DNA of 64,000 bases, taken from assembly GCF_034344865.1 (NCBI RefSeq), contig NZ_CP133774.1, forward strand, positions 1,054,001 to 1,118,000, in the 5' to 3' direction. The position numbers and the translations under genes were made by a program. The DNA comes from Pseudomonas sp. 10S4 (GTDB taxonomy: Bacteria > Pseudomonadota > Gammaproteobacteria > Pseudomonadales > Pseudomonadaceae). How positions within the stretch are numbered: position 1 is the first letter of the stretch; each line of letters begins with the position of its first letter. The notes beneath the pieces are model-generated. The model had not been told where the DNA came from. It saw only the letters and a program-made list of their open reading frames with translations, and ran no database searches. Of the stretch, positions 16,284 through 27,712 are shown one piece after another.

Positions 16284-17483
16284 TTATTCGGATTTGAGCG
16301 TAATACGCGCAAATGCCTTCTTTCCGGCCTGACAAACATGGGTCGCACCCAGTACGTATATAAAGGTGCGATCGACAACCTCACCATCTATACGCACACC
16401 ACCAGAATTCAGGAGGTCGCGCGCCACCGCCGAGTTCTTCACCAAGCCTGCCTTATTAAGAACAGCAGCAATCGGCATATCCTCAGCAGCAGTCAATTCG
16501 ATCTCTGGCAGATCATCCGGCAGTTCGCCTTCCTTCATACGGTTACCCGCAGCACGGTGAGCATTGGCCGCCGCCTCTTCTCCATGGAAACGCGCAACGA
16601 TCTCTTCAGCCAGCTTGATCTTGATGTCCCGTGGATTGGCACCCGCCTCGACATCCGCACGGAATGCATTGATCTCATCCATGGAAAGGAAGCTGAGCAA
16701 CTCAAAGTAGCGCCACATCAACGCATCCGGAATGGAAACCAGCTTGCTGTACATGACGCCCGGCGCTTCCTGGATACCGACGTAGTTGCCCAACGACTTG
16801 GACATCTTCTTCACGCCATCCAGCCCCTCGAGCAACGGCATGGTCAGAATGCACTGCGGCTCTTGACCATAGCCACGCTGCAGCTCACGACCCATCAGCA
16901 AGTTGAACTTTTGATCAGTACCTCCCAACTCGACATCCGCACGCAAGGCAACCGAGTCATACCCCTGAACCAGCGGATAAAGGAACTCGTGAATAGCGAT
17001 CGGCTGGTTGGTCGTGTAGCGCTTATCGACATCGTCGCGCTCGAGCATGCGAGCCACAGTGTACTGCGAGGTCAGGCGAATGAAGTCGGCCGGCGCCATC
17101 TGATCCATCCAGGTGGAGTTGAACGCCACCTCGGTTTTGGCAGGATCCAGAATCTTGAAGACCTGAGTCTTGTAGGTCTCGGCATTTTCGAGGACTTGCT
17201 CGCGCGTCAGCGGAGGACGAGTAGCGCTCTTGCCACTCGGATCACCGATCATCCCGGTGAAGTCACCTATAAGGAAGATGACCTGATGCCCCAGCTCCTG
17301 GAACTGGCGCAGCTTATTAATAAGCACCGTGTGCCCCAGGTGCAAATCCGGCGCAGTCGGATCGAAGCCCGCCTTAATACGTAGCGGCTGGCCACGCTTG
17401 AGCTTTTCGATCAGCTCGGACTCGACCAACAGTTCTTCCGCACCACGTTTAATCAGCGCTAGCTGCTCTTCAACCGACTTCAT
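16284..17483 (-). CDS. tyrS: Tyrosyl-tRNA synthetase
   Basis: Charges tRNA-Tyr with tyrosine. The product is 399 residues from the ATG at 17483 ([19 protein letters not shown]); the open frame extends upstream but without family similarity. The class I signature is HLGH at about residue 48 and the second is KMSKS at about 226. The C-terminal 60 residues form an S4 RNA-binding domain. The length and S4 domain fit the TyrZ/TyrS2-type enzyme of Pseudomonas. It lies between the rRNA operon and the divergent M23 peptidase gene, the usual position. Confidence 0.96.
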   Translation of the reverse strand: MKSVEEQLALIKRGAEELLVESELIEKLKRGQPLRIKAGFDPTAPDLHLGHTVLINKLRQFQELGHQVIFLIGDFTGMIGDPSGKSATRPPLTREQVLENAETYKTQVFKILDPAKTEVAFNSTWMDQMAPADFIRLTSQYTVARMLERDDVDKRYTTNQPIAIHEFLYPLVQGYDSVALRADVELGGTDQKFNLLMGRELQRGYGQEPQCILTMPLLEGLDGVKKMSKSLGNYVGIQEAPGVMYSKLVSIPDALMWRYFELLSFLSMDEINAFRADVEAGANPRDIKIKLAEEIVARFHGEEAAANAHRAAGNRMKEGELPDDLPEIELTAAEDMPIAAVLNKAGLVKNSAVARDLLNSGGVRIDGEVVDRTFIYVLGATHVCQAGKKAFARITLKSE

Positions 17484-17694
17484 AACAGACCCGCAAGGCT
17501 CGAATTCAAAGGGAACCAACCATACAAGATCGCACGTCAAATACAAGGTTTGCCCGGCGCACGGACGCCAATCCACGGGCAGAATGTCCGCGGACTTGCT
17601 TCAGAGATGATTTGGTTATATTTTATACAGTTATTTCATCTTCATCATGTCATTCATCTTTTCCAATTCATCTTTTCAAAGTCAAAAACTACCT

Positions 17695-19113
17695 ATGACC
17701 ACAGAACCGTCTAAAGCGCCCCCGCTTTACCCGAAGACCCACCTGCTTGCTGCAAGTGGCATCGCCGCCCTTCTCAGCCTGGCGCTCCTGGTATTCCCTT
17801 CCAGTGATGTTGAAGCCAAAAAGACGACCCTGAGCCTTGAACTGGAAAGCCCTGCTGAACAACTGACACAAGATCAAGACGCTGCTGACGCCGTCCAAGC
17901 CACAAATGAGCCAGCAGCCTCCCCTTTCGCGCAGATCGAAGACAGCGCCGAAGACACCAAGGAAACCGCCCAGGCAGCCCCTGCGCCGCTGGTCGAACCG
18001 AAGAAGGCGCCCAGCCACAAAGAAGTGATTGTTGGCAAAGGTGACACCCTTTCGACTCTGTTTGCAAAGGTCGGCCTTCCAGCCGCTTCAGTGCATGACG
18101 TGCTGGCCAGTGACAAGCAGGCCAAGCAATTCAGCCAACTCAAGCATGGCCAGAAACTTGAATTCGAACTGGGTCCCGATGGCCAGCTGACTAACCTGCA
18201 CAGCAAAGTCAGCGACCTCGAAAGCATCACCCTGACCAAGAATGACAAGGGTTATGTGTTCAACCGCATTACCGCCAAACCGACCGTGCGCTCCGCCTAT
18301 GTTCATGGCGTGATCAACAGTTCTCTGTCGCAGTCCGCCGCTCGCGCCGGTCTGTCCCACAGCCAGACCATGGACATGGCCAGCGTGTTTGGCTACGACG
18401 TCGACTTCGCCCAGGATATTCGCCAGGGTGACGAGTTCGACGTGATCTATGAGCAGAAAGTGGTCAACGGCAAGGCTGTCGGCAATGGTCCGATCCTCTC
18501 CGCACGCTTCACCAACCGGGGCAAGACCTACACCGCCGTGCGTTACACCAACAAACAAGGCAACAGCAGCTATTACACAGCTGATGGCAACAGCATGCGC
18601 AAGGCATTCATCCGCACCCCGGTAGATTTCGCCCGCATCAGCTCGAAATTCTCCATGGGCCGCAAACACCCGATTCTGAACAAGATCCGCGCCCACAAAG
18701 GCGTTGATTACGCCGCACCACGCGGTACACCGATCAAAGCGACCGGTGACGGCAAAGTGCTTTTGGCCGGTCGTCGTGGCGGCTACGGCAACACGATCAT
18801 CATCCAGCACGGCAACACCTACCGTACGCTGTACGGCCACATGCAGGGCTTCGCCAAAGGTGTGCAAACTGGCGGCAACGTCAAGCAAGGCCAGGTGATT
18901 GGTTACATTGGCACCACTGGCCTGTCCACTGGCCCGCACTTGCACTATGAGTTTCAGGTCAACGGCGTGCATGTCGACCCACTGGGCCAGAAGCTACCAA
19001 TGGCTGATCCGATTGCCAAAGCCGAGCGTGCACGTTTCCTGGCACAAAGTCAGCCGTTGATGGCGCGGATGGAACAAGAGAAGGCCACCTTGCTGGCCTC
19101 GAGCAAGCGCTAA
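17695..19113 (+). CDS. M23 family peptidoglycan DD-metalloendopeptidase (MepM/OapA-like)
   Basis: Zinc peptidase that cuts peptide cross-links in peptidoglycan. The product is 472 residues from the ATG at 17695. A single N-terminal transmembrane helix (LLAASGIAALLSLALLVF) is followed by an acidic linker, a LysM/OapA-like region (about 110-160, VIVGKGDTLSTLFAKVGL) and a C-terminal M23 domain. The metal-binding motif HKGVDYAAPRGTP is at about 333 and HLHYEF at about 414. An in-frame ATG at 17647 has no ribosome-binding site. It sits 3 bases before anmK, which recycles the same polymer. Confidence 0.9.
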   Translation: MTTEPSKAPPLYPKTHLLAASGIAALLSLALLVFPSSDVEAKKTTLSLELESPAEQLTQDQDAADAVQATNEPAASPFAQIEDSAEDTKETAQAAPAPLVEPKKAPSHKEVIVGKGDTLSTLFAKVGLPAASVHDVLASDKQAKQFSQLKHGQKLEFELGPDGQLTNLHSKVSDLESITLTKNDKGYVFNRITAKPTVRSAYVHGVINSSLSQSAARAGLSHSQTMDMASVFGYDVDFAQDIRQGDEFDVIYEQKVVNGKAVGNGPILSARFTNRGKTYTAVRYTNKQGNSSYYTADGNSMRKAFIRTPVDFARISSKFSMGRKHPILNKIRAHKGVDYAAPRGTPIKATGDGKVLLAGRRGGYGNTIIIQHGNTYRTLYGHMQGFAKGVQTGGNVKQGQVIGYIGTTGLSTGPHLHYEFQVNGVHVDPLGQKLPMADPIAKAERARFLAQSQPLMARMEQEKATLLASSKR

Positions 19114-20208
<1,095 letters not shown>

Positions 20209-20220
20209 AGACCAGACAGC

Positions 20221-20260
20221 AAAACGCCGCAGGACTGTGAAGCCCTGCGGCGCTTTGTAA
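20221..20260 (+). terminator. Terminator between convergent anmK and erpA
   Basis: A stem CGCCGCAGG / CCCTGCGGCG with a 9-base loop, flanked by AAAA on the left and CTTTG on the right. It can serve both directions. Confidence 0.65.
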
Positions 20261-20275
20261 TACGGTGAAGCGCGA

Positions 20276-20626
20276 TCAGATCGAGAACGAAGAACCGCAG
20301 CCACAGGTCGTGCTGGCGTTCGGATTCTTGATCACGAAACGCGAACCTTCCAGACCTTCCTGATAATCCACCTCGGCACCTGCCAAGTATTGGAAGCTCA
20401 TCGGATCGACGACCAGACTCACACCTTCGCGCTCGACGATGGTGTCGTCATCGGCCACTTCTTCATCGAAGGTGAAGCCGTACTGAAAACCTGAACAACC
20501 ACCGCCCGTAACGAATACGCGCAGCTTCAAGCGATCATTCCCCTCTTCATCGACCAGGCTCTTCACCTTGTGCGCGGCACCGTGGGTGAATTGCAAAGCC
20601 GTGGGGGTGAAGGATTCGACGCTCAT
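20276..20626 (-). CDS. erpA: Iron-sulfur cluster insertion protein ErpA
   Basis: A-type carrier that delivers Fe-S clusters to apo-proteins such as those of isoprenoid synthesis. The product is 116 residues. The three cluster-binding cysteines are present: one in [11 protein letters not shown] and two in the C-terminal TTCGCGSSF. The name is preferred over IscA because it lies next to anmK/argC rather than in an isc operon. Confidence 0.93.
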   Translation of the reverse strand: MSVESFTPTALQFTHGAAHKVKSLVDEEGNDRLKLRVFVTGGGCSGFQYGFTFDEEVADDDTIVEREGVSLVVDPMSFQYLAGAEVDYQEGLEGSRFVIKNPNASTTCGCGSSFSI

Positions 20627-20749
20627 GCTAACTATCTCCCGGCGTTACGCCGCCATAATGCGTGATGACGGGCATTATCCGCTTCTCCTAGAAAATTGGT
20701 CAACTATTGTTACGGTATATCAATAAACCCGATCGCCAGTCCGAAATGC

Positions 20750-20776
20750 AAAAAGGCCCACTTAACGGGCCTTTTT
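20750..20776. terminator. Intrinsic terminator downstream of argC
   Basis: AAAAAGGCCC / GGGCCTTTTT around a 7-base loop, T-runs on both strands. It separates argC from erpA, both on the minus strand. Confidence 0.85.
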
Positions 20777-20794
20777 GCTGGGCGGGATAAGGCC

Positions 20795-21829
20795 CTACGG
20801 CAGCATGCCCGCGTGGGACAGTCCCAAGCGTTCATCCAGCCCGAACAGAATGTTCAGGTTCTGCACAGCCTGGCCCGACGCCCCCTTGACCAGGTTATCG
20901 ATCACCGACAACACCACCACCAGGTCACCGTCCTGTGGACGATGCACGGCGATACGGCAAACGTTGGCACCGCGCACGCTACGGGTTTCCGGGTGGCTGC
21001 CAGCCGGCATCACATCGACGAACGGTTCGTTGGCGTAACGCTTTTCAAACAGCGCCTGCAGATCCACCGAACGATCCACGACGTTCGCGTACAGCGTCGA
21101 GTGAATGCCGCGAATCATCGGGATAAGGTGCGGAACGAAGGTCAGACCAACGTCCTTGCCCGATGCGCGACGTAGGCCCTGGCGAATTTCCGGCAGGTGA
21201 CGGTGACCTTTGACGGCATAAGCCTTCATGCTTTCCGACGTCTCGGAGTACAGCGAACCTACCGCCGCGCCACGACCGGCACCGCTGACACCGGATTTGC
21301 AGTCAGCGATCAGACGGGAAGTATCCGCCAGACCTGCTTCGAGCAACGGCAGGAAACCCAGTTGCGTGGCGGTTGGGTAGCAACCCGGCACAGCGATCAG
21401 GCGCGCTTGCTTGATCTGCTCGCGATTGACTTCCGGCAGACCGTAAACCGCTTCTTCCAGCAACTCTGGCGCACCGTGCGGCTGGCCATACCATTTGGCC
21501 CACTCATCAGCGTCTTGCAGACGGAAGTCCGCCGACAGGTCGATGACCTTGGTCCCGGCCGCCAGCAGTTCACCGGCCAAAGCATGGGCAACCCCGTGGG
21601 GCGTAGCAAAGAACACCACGTCGCAGGCGCCCAGGGTCTTGATGTCCGGAACGCTGAACACCAGGCCGTCGTAGTGGCCTCGCAGGTTCGGATACATATC
21701 AGCCACGGCCAGACCGGCCTCGGATCGGGAAGTGATGACAACCACTTCAGCCTGCGGATGCTGTGCCAACAAACGCAGCAGTTCGACACCGGTGTAACCC
21801 GTGCCGCCGACGATACCGACCTTGACCAT
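20795..21829 (-). CDS. argC: N-acetyl-gamma-glutamyl-phosphate reductase
   Basis: NADPH-dependent reduction of N-acetylglutamyl phosphate, third step of arginine synthesis. The product is 344 residues from the ATG at 21829 ([18 protein letters not shown]), with a Rossmann GGTGYTG motif and the catalytic cysteine in VPGCYPTA. The open frame extends 30 codons upstream, but an AGGGCAGG ribosome-binding site precedes the chosen ATG. Divergent from hemJ. Confidence 0.96.
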   Translation of the reverse strand: MVKVGIVGGTGYTGVELLRLLAQHPQAEVVVITSRSEAGLAVADMYPNLRGHYDGLVFSVPDIKTLGACDVVFFATPHGVAHALAGELLAAGTKVIDLSADFRLQDADEWAKWYGQPHGAPELLEEAVYGLPEVNREQIKQARLIAVPGCYPTATQLGFLPLLEAGLADTSRLIADCKSGVSGAGRGAAVGSLYSETSESMKAYAVKGHRHLPEIRQGLRRASGKDVGLTFVPHLIPMIRGIHSTLYANVVDRSVDLQALFEKRYANEPFVDVMPAGSHPETRSVRGANVCRIAVHRPQDGDLVVVLSVIDNLVKGASGQAVQNLNILFGLDERLGLSHAGMLP

Positions 21830-21964
21830 AAACCTGCCCTCAACGAACCCACTGGAAAGCCGTCGATAATAGGGGCCGCGCGGCCCTGCGACAACCGTCA
21901 AGGTGACGTGCGGCGGCACAAGCCTCTACTATTCGGGCTACCGTGAACCTGGGAATAACTAAAA

Positions 21965-22393
21965 ATGCTTTATCTGTGGCTCAAAGCGCTTCACATCGTC
22001 AGCATGGTCTGCTGGTTTGCCGGCCTGTTCTACCTGCCGCGACTGTTCGTCTATCACGCGCAAAGCGAAGACACCGTCAGCAAGGAACGCTTCAGCGTCA
22101 TGGAGCGCAAGCTGTACCGCGGCATCATGGGCCCGGCGATGATCGCCACCCTGGTCTTCGGCATCGCGCTGATCGCCCTAAACCCAAGCATATTCAGCCA
22201 AGGCGCGTGGATTCACGCCAAGTTGACGCTGGTGGTGATCCTGATCGGCTACCACCACATGTGTGGCGCACAGGTAAAACGTTTTGCCCGTGGCGAAAAC
22301 ACCCGCAGCCATGTCTTTTATCGCTGGTTCAATGAAGTGCCGGTTCTGATATTGCTGGCTATCGTAATTCTGGTCGTCGTTCGGCCGTTCTAA
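21965..22393 (+). CDS. hemJ: Protoporphyrinogen oxidase HemJ family membrane protein
   Basis: Likely oxidises protoporphyrinogen IX to protoporphyrin IX in haem synthesis. The product is 142 residues with four predicted transmembrane helices. The family's N-terminal histidine motif (LKALHIVSMVCWFAGLFYLP) is clear, with a conserved tail RWFNEVPVLILLAIVILV. The family assignment is firm; activity has been shown for cyanobacterial and Acinetobacter homologues. Confidence 0.9.
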   Translation: MLYLWLKALHIVSMVCWFAGLFYLPRLFVYHAQSEDTVSKERFSVMERKLYRGIMGPAMIATLVFGIALIALNPSIFSQGAWIHAKLTLVVILIGYHHMCGAQVKRFARGENTRSHVFYRWFNEVPVLILLAIVILVVVRPF

Positions 22394-22427
22394 ATCCAAT
22401 AAGTCACCATTTACCGGGGTACTTCCA

Positions 22428-23396
22428 ATGTCGCTGCCCGCTCTGCTCGAACAACGTTTGCGTCTGCCCGTGGTGGCAGCGCCGATGTTTCTGATTTCCA
22501 ATCCCCAGTTGGTGCTGGCCTGCTGCCGAAACGGCGTAGTGGGCAGCTTCCCGGCTCTGAACCAACGCGAGAGCAGCGGCTTCAAGGCCTGGCTGGAAGA
22601 GATCGAAGCAGGCTTGGCGACACTGGAGAACCCGGCGCCTTACGCGGTGAACCTGATCGTCCACAACAGCAATCCACGGCTGCAAGCGGATCTGGAGATC
22701 TGCATCGAGCACAAAGTGCCGATCGTGATCACCAGCCTCGGCGCCGTGAAAGAGCTGGTGGACGCGGTCCACAGCTATGGCGGCCTGGTATTTCACGACG
22801 TGACGACTCGTCGCCACGCAGAAAAAGCCGCTGAGGCCGGCGTCGATGGTTTGATCGCCGTGGCCGCCGGCGCGGGTGGCCACGCCGGGACCTGGAGCCC
22901 GTTTTCGTTAATCGCCGAGATCCGTCAGTTCTTCGACAAGACCCTGCTGTTGGCGGGTTGCCTGAACCACGGTCACGAGATTCTCGCCGCGCAATTGCTC
23001 GGTGCGGATTTAGCCTACTTCGGTACGCGATTTATCGGCACCACTGAAAGTCATGCACCTGACGCCTACAAGCAGATGTTGCTGACATCCAGAGCGGCGG
23101 ACATCGTCCATACTCCAGCGGTGTCGGGGGTTCCGGCAAGCTTCATGCGCCAGAGCCTTGAAGCTGCCGGTTTCGACACGGCAGCCCTGCAAGGCAAGGG
23201 CGAAGTAAACTTCGGCTCCAAGCTCAAGCCTATAAGTGATGAAGCCAAAGCCTGGAAAACCGTGTGGTCTGCCGGTCAGGGCGTTGGGGAAATCGATGAC
23301 TTGCCGAGTGTCGATGAATTGGTCGCACGGCTGGATGCGGAATACCGCAAGGCGCTGGAACTGGCGGCACAGCTGCCGAAACGCTGGCCGCGCTGA
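22428..23396 (+). CDS. Nitronate monooxygenase family protein (2-nitropropane dioxygenase-like)
   Basis: FMN-dependent TIM-barrel enzyme that may oxidise alkyl nitronates such as propionate-3-nitronate. The product is 322 residues, starting MSLPALLEQRLRLPVVAAPM. The FMN phosphate-binding region GAGGHAGTWSPF is present with the probable catalytic histidine, and AQLLGADLAYFGTRFIGTTES follows near residue 190. It starts 34 bases after hemJ and may be cotranscribed. The natural substrate cannot be told from the sequence. Confidence 0.85.
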   Translation: MSLPALLEQRLRLPVVAAPMFLISNPQLVLACCRNGVVGSFPALNQRESSGFKAWLEEIEAGLATLENPAPYAVNLIVHNSNPRLQADLEICIEHKVPIVITSLGAVKELVDAVHSYGGLVFHDVTTRRHAEKAAEAGVDGLIAVAAGAGGHAGTWSPFSLIAEIRQFFDKTLLLAGCLNHGHEILAAQLLGADLAYFGTRFIGTTESHAPDAYKQMLLTSRAADIVHTPAVSGVPASFMRQSLEAAGFDTAALQGKGEVNFGSKLKPISDEAKAWKTVWSAGQGVGEIDDLPSVDELVARLDAEYRKALELAAQLPKRWPR

Positions 23397-23488
23397 GCTG
23401 AAAATTTAGCCAGCCCCACCCGGCTGGCTTTACACTCGATACCTGCAATATTTACTAACTCAAATCCTCGCGACAAGGATGCCTCGCA

Positions 23489-24466
23489 ATGAGCGACAAC
23501 CGTTTCAAGATCGTTTTCGACGGCGCTCTGCTGCCTGGTGTTGATGTCACCACCGCCAAGCTCAATCTCGCCGAGCTATATAAAAGTGAAGTGGCTGCCG
23601 TCGAACGGCTGTTCACCGGCAAAACGGTCACGCTTAAACAAGGCTTGTCGCAAATTGACGCGCAAACCTACCTTCAGGCGCTGACTAAAACCGGCATCGA
23701 TGCCCGGATCGAAAGCGAATCGTCCATAGAACTGAATCTGGCCGATGCTCACGAACATGCTCCTGCCAGCAGCCAATCTGTATTCGCCGATCCAGCCTCC
23801 CCTTACGCACCGCCCCGAGCCGCTGTCGGCGAAAGTCTGCCGGCGTTTGCCACGCTCAAGCCGTTCAGCGTCGAAGGCCGCATCGGCCGCTTGCGCTATC
23901 TCGCCTGGACGATGGCCCTGACGCTGGTCATGCTGGCCGTAGGTTCGGTTGCGGCCATACTGGCCATCGCGATCATCAGTGCCGATTCGACCGAAGGCTT
24001 GATTATTGGTGGTCTGGCAGCGGTCATCCTGTGCATTGTCATCGGGGTCGTCAGCATCCAGTTCAGTGTCCAGCGCCTGCACGACATCGGCTGGTCCGGC
24101 TGGCTCTGGCTGTTGAACCTTGTTCCGTTCCTGGGCAGCTTCTTCCCGTTCGTGATCATGGCTGTGCCGGGAACCAAAATAGCCAACCAATACGGCGCGC
24201 CACCTCCGCCAAACAGCTCGGCGGTCAAGGTGCTGGCGTCGCTCTGGGTAGCGGTTATCGCGATCGTCTTCATCGGCGCACTGGCCGGGGGCATTACTGC
24301 CATCCAGCAAGAGTACGAAAGCGCTGCCGAAACCAGCTATGACAGTGGCTCGGTGACCACCGACGAAGTTGACGCGGAACCGGCCACCGAGGCCGAGCAA
24401 GCACCCAAATCCGCAGACGATGAAGCCGAAGAAGCCCCGGCCCCTGTAGACTCTGCGAAAGAATGA
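23489..24466 (+). CDS. DUF805 domain membrane protein with extra N-terminal domain
   Basis: Function unknown. The product is 325 residues. Residues 1-90 form a soluble domain (FKIVFDGALLPGVDVTTAKL) of a type seen in front of several Pseudomonas DUF805 proteins. A Pro/Ala linker leads to the DUF805 membrane domain (about 128-240), with the typical GRIGRLRYLAWT entry motif and RLHDIGWSGWLWLLNLVP. A further helix follows, then a strongly acidic, Ala-rich tail of about 50 residues. The layout suggests a membrane protein with one ligand- or protein-binding cytoplasmic head. Confidence 0.75.
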   Translation: MSDNRFKIVFDGALLPGVDVTTAKLNLAELYKSEVAAVERLFTGKTVTLKQGLSQIDAQTYLQALTKTGIDARIESESSIELNLADAHEHAPASSQSVFADPASPYAPPRAAVGESLPAFATLKPFSVEGRIGRLRYLAWTMALTLVMLAVGSVAAILAIAIISADSTEGLIIGGLAAVILCIVIGVVSIQFSVQRLHDIGWSGWLWLLNLVPFLGSFFPFVIMAVPGTKIANQYGAPPPPNSSAVKVLASLWVAVIAIVFIGALAGGITAIQQEYESAAETSYDSGSVTTDEVDAEPATEAEQAPKSADDEAEEAPAPVDSAKE

Positions 24467-24528
24467 ACAGCGCTCCCCGCCCGTGACACCTGCGTCGCCG
24501 GCGCGGAGCTGTTGCGATGGAGAACTGC

Positions 24529-25317
24529 ATGACCCGTTACGCTCTGATCACCGGCGCATCCAGCGGCATCGGCCTGGCGATGGCCGAAGCGCTGGCCCGC
24601 CGTGGCCGCAGCCTGATTCTGGTGGCCCGACAGCGTGATCAGCTGGAAAGCATTGCGATTGAACTGACCCAACGTTTTGGCGTTGAGGTGTTATTCCGTG
24701 CCTGTGATCTGGGTGAGCCGTTAAGGCTGTCCGGGTTTCTACTGGAACTGGAAGAAGGCGACCGCCAGATAGACTTGTTGGTCAACTGCGCCGGCATCGG
24801 CACGTGCGGCCCCTTCCTGGCCCAGGACTGGATGACCGAGCAAGACTTGATCGAGGTAAACATCCTGGCGCTCACTCGCTTGTGCCACGCCATCGGAAAC
24901 AGCATGGCCTTGCAGGGCGGCGGGCAGATTTTGAATGTGGCCTCGGTGGCGGCGTTCCATCCCGGCCCCTGGATGAGCACTTATTACGCGAGCAAGGCTT
25001 ATGTCCTGCATTTTTCCGAAGGCTTACGCGTTGAGCTGAAGAAATGCGCAGTCAAGGTTTCAGTGCTCTGCCCTGGCCCGACCCGCACCGCGTTCTTCCA
25101 CACCGCGCAACTGGACACCGGAAAACTGGCGCAAAGCAAACTGCTCATGAGCCCCGAGGAAGTCGCGCTGTACACCGTGCGAGCCCTGGAAAAGAATCGC
25201 GCCATCATTATTCCGGGTCGAATTAATCGCTGGTTTGCTTTCCTGCCGCGATTAGGCTCGCGATGGCTGACCCGGACCATCGCCGGCATGGTCAACAAGG
25301 CCTATTGCCCGCGCTGA
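24529..25317 (+). CDS. Short-chain dehydrogenase/reductase family protein
   Basis: NAD(P)-dependent oxidoreductase of unknown substrate. The product is 262 residues from the ATG at 24529; GGAGA lies just upstream, so the in-frame ATG at 24517 is less likely. The cofactor loop TGASSGIGLA and the NCAG motif are followed by the catalytic Ser and YYASK. The C-terminus is hydrophobic (INRWFAFLPRLGSRWLTRTI), suggesting membrane association, as in the DltE/YqjQ-like SDRs. Confidence 0.88.
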   Translation: MTRYALITGASSGIGLAMAEALARRGRSLILVARQRDQLESIAIELTQRFGVEVLFRACDLGEPLRLSGFLLELEEGDRQIDLLVNCAGIGTCGPFLAQDWMTEQDLIEVNILALTRLCHAIGNSMALQGGGQILNVASVAAFHPGPWMSTYYASKAYVLHFSEGLRVELKKCAVKVSVLCPGPTRTAFFHTAQLDTGKLAQSKLLMSPEEVALYTVRALEKNRAIIIPGRINRWFAFLPRLGSRWLTRTIAGMVNKAYCPR

Positions 25318-25398
25318 ATCCCCTTAAAGGTAAATGGCTGGGCTCCGGTCTACCCCATGGGTACACTCAGGTCAGCCCAAACAACGGAGAAAACAGCT

Positions 25399-25737
25399 GT
25401 GGATACTCTGTTCACCAAGATCATCAACCGGCAAATCCCGGCGAAGATCATCTACGAGGACGACCAGGTACTGGCCTTCCACGACATCGCCCCACAGGCC
25501 CCGGTGCATTTTCTGGTCATCCCGAAGAAACCGGTGCGCACCCTCAACGATTTGACCGAGGACGACAAGGCGCTGGCCGGGCATATTCTGTTCACCGCCC
25601 AACGCCTGGCGCTGGAACTGGGCTGCGAAGAAGGGTTCCGCGTGGTCATGAACTGCAATGAACAGGGTGGGCAGACCGTCTATCACATTCATATGCATGT
25701 ACTGGGTCAGCGCCAGATGCACTGGCCGCCGGGTTGA
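25399..25737 (+). CDS. HIT family nucleotide-binding hydrolase (HinT-like)
   Basis: Purine nucleoside phosphoramidase family. The product is 112 residues from the GTG at 25399, with GGAG eight bases upstream. The triad motif HIHMHVLG is complete near residue 98. The N-terminal DTLFTKIINRQIPAKIIYED is typical of bacterial HinT. Upstream in-frame ATG codons would give an unconserved extension. Sits between the SDR gene and a REPIN. Confidence 0.92.
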   Translation: MDTLFTKIINRQIPAKIIYEDDQVLAFHDIAPQAPVHFLVIPKKPVRTLNDLTEDDKALAGHILFTAQRLALELGCEEGFRVVMNCNEQGGQTVYHIHMHVLGQRQMHWPPG

Positions 25738-25751
25738 TTCACCACTCGCCT

Positions 25752-25844
25752 CTGTAGGAGCGAGGCTTGCCCGCGAAAAGGGCGACGCGGTTCATTCAGA
25801 CAGACCGCGTTATAGTTCTTCGCGGGCAAGCCTTGCTCCTACAG
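25752..25844. repeat. REPIN (inverted pair of REP sequences)
   Basis: TGTAGGAGCGAGGCTTGCCC on the left and its near-perfect inverse GGGCAAGCCTTGCTCCTACA on the right, about 50 bases apart. It lies between the HIT gene and coq7. This is the GTAGGAGCGA variant; the others in the window mostly read GTGGGAGCGA. Confidence 0.9.
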
Positions 25845-25926
25845 GATTGGTTGCAAATGACCCAGCGCAAACCTTCCCCGGCCGATTCGGTTAAACTGGC
25901 CGCCGAGATTCTTCCCGGAGGTCAGC

Positions 25927-26574
25927 ATGACTACCCAACGTCACTACTCGCCAATTGACCGTCTTCTGCTGCAAGCCGATGCCGCGATGCGTACCCTGCT
26001 GCCTTTCAGTGGCCAGCCGTACCGTCCGTCGCCGGCTATCGTGCAGCCTGAAGCGCAAATGAGCGATGAAGACACCCGGCATGTCGCCGGTCTGATGCGC
26101 ATCAACCATACCGGCGAAGTCTGCGCCCAGGCGCTGTATCAGGGTCAGGCACTGACCGCCAAGCTGCCGAAAGTGCGCGCCGCCATGGAACATGCCGCCG
26201 AAGAAGAAATCGATCACCTGGTCTGGTGCGAACAACGCATTCATCAGTTGGGTAGTCACACCAGCATTCTGAACCCACTGTTTTATGGCATGTCGTTCGG
26301 GATTGGCGCCGTCGCCGGGTTGATCAGCGACAAGGTCAGTCTGGGATTTGTTGCCGCTACAGAGCATCAGGTCTGTAAACACTTGAACGAGCATCTTGAG
26401 CAACTGCCGGCCGAAGACGAAAAGTCTCGAGCGATTCTTGAGCAAATGCGGATTGATGAAGAACATCACGCCGAAAGCGCGCTGGAGGCTGGTGGTTTTC
26501 GATTCCCGGCGCCGGTGAAGTTCGGGATGAGTCTTTTGGCCAAGGTGATGACCAAGAGTACTTATCGGATCTGA
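25927..26574 (+). CDS. coq7: 2-polyprenyl-3-methyl-6-methoxy-1,4-benzoquinone monooxygenase (Coq7 type)
   Basis: Hydroxylates the demethoxy-ubiquinone ring in ubiquinone synthesis. The product is 215 residues. It is a di-iron ferritin-like protein with iron ligands in [30 protein letters not shown] and [10 protein letters not shown]. This is the Coq7 form found in Pseudomonas in place of UbiF. A GGAGG ribosome-binding site (CCGGAGGTCAGC) precedes the ATG. Confidence 0.95.
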   Translation: MTTQRHYSPIDRLLLQADAAMRTLLPFSGQPYRPSPAIVQPEAQMSDEDTRHVAGLMRINHTGEVCAQALYQGQALTAKLPKVRAAMEHAAEEEIDHLVWCEQRIHQLGSHTSILNPLFYGMSFGIGAVAGLISDKVSLGFVAATEHQVCKHLNEHLEQLPAEDEKSRAILEQMRIDEEHHAESALEAGGFRFPAPVKFGMSLLAKVMTKSTYRI

Positions 26575-26628
26575 TAGCTCGGTTGCCTGATAGGACCTCT
26601 TCGCACGGTTTATCGAGCAGACCGCAAT

Positions 26629-26666
26629 AAAAAAAGGCGACTACCGCTAAGTAGTCGCCTTTTTTG
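26629..26666. terminator. Bidirectional terminator between coq7 and speD
   Basis: A perfect 8-base stem GGCGACTA / TAGTCGCC flanked by A-run and T-run; it serves the convergent genes coq7 and speD. Confidence 0.92.
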
Positions 26667-26678
26667 TACCCGAAAATC

Positions 26679-27473
26679 TTAGCTCGGCATGTTGCGCGCG
26701 TAGAAGATTTCCAGCATTTCGTGTTTCACACGATCAGTCACCTGGGCACGTTGCTCAGAGGACAGACTGTTGGTCGCGTCGCCGAACAGGTAGTTATCCA
26801 GTTCGAAGTTCTTCAACAGCATTTTGGTGTGGAACAGGTTTTCCTGATACACGTTCACGTCAGTCATCTGGTAACTGTCGCGGGTGTCTTCGGAGAGGTA
26901 ATTCTGGATCGAGTTGATTTCGTGGTCGATGAAGTGCTTTTTGCCTTCAACGTCACGAGTGAACCCGCGCACGCGATAATCCACGGTCACGATGTCCGAA
27001 TCGAACTGGTGAATCAGGAAGTTGAGCGCTTTAAGCGGTGAAATGACGCCACAGGTCGACACGTCAATGTCCACACGGAAGGTTGCAATACCGTCCACCG
27101 GATGGATTTCCGGGTAGGTGTGCACCGTGATGTGGCTCTTGTCGAGGTGGGCCAGGATAATCTCGGGCAACGGGCCCGGGGACTCTTCGATCTGGCTGTC
27201 GGTCGGGGTTACCGGCTCTTCAGAGATCAGAATCGTGACGCTGGCGCCCTGTGGGTCGTAGTCCTGACTGGCGATGTTCAGGATGTTGGCACCAATGATA
27301 TCGACAACTTCTGTGAGGATCTGCGTCAGGCGCTTCGCGTTGTACTCTTCATTGATGTACTCGACGTAAGCCTGTTGGTCTTGCGGGGTTTCCGCGTAGC
27401 AGATGTCATAGATGTTGAAGCTCAAGGTCTTTGTCAGGTTATTGAACCCGTGGAGCTTGAGTTTGCTTTTCAC
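26679..27473 (-). CDS. speD: S-adenosylmethionine decarboxylase proenzyme
   Basis: Supplies decarboxylated AdoMet for spermidine synthesis. The product is 264 residues from the GTG at 27473; this long form is the E. coli-type SpeD. It is self-cleaved at an internal serine to make the pyruvoyl group; the site is in [16 protein letters not shown] at about residue 112. A GAGAG ribosome-binding site precedes the GTG, and the upstream in-frame ATG is not conserved. A polyamine-type transporter lies at 39398-43893, but no link is shown. Confidence 0.95.
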   Translation of the reverse strand: MKSKLKLHGFNNLTKTLSFNIYDICYAETPQDQQAYVEYINEEYNAKRLTQILTEVVDIIGANILNIASQDYDPQGASVTILISEEPVTPTDSQIEESPGPLPEIILAHLDKSHITVHTYPEIHPVDGIATFRVDIDVSTCGVISPLKALNFLIHQFDSDIVTVDYRVRGFTRDVEGKKHFIDHEINSIQNYLSEDTRDSYQMTDVNVYQENLFHTKMLLKNFELDNYLFGDATNSLSSEQRAQVTDRVKHEMLEIFYARNMPS

Positions 27474-27712
27474 CGTTAAAAACTCTCTATGTATTGCGGC
27501 CCAGGCCGCGTGATCAAGCATGCCCGTCAAATGCGAACAACGCACCTGCGTAGGACGGTTAACACCTCTTCGCGATGGCGATTTTGGTTGTCTGTTCGGG
27601 TGTGCGGCCTGTCGGGTGACGGGCCACGACCCTGAAAAAAGTGGCGCATTATGCAGACGTCAGCTATGGATCGCCAGAGTCTGCACCGCTTTTATGATAG
27701 TTGAATGTCGAA

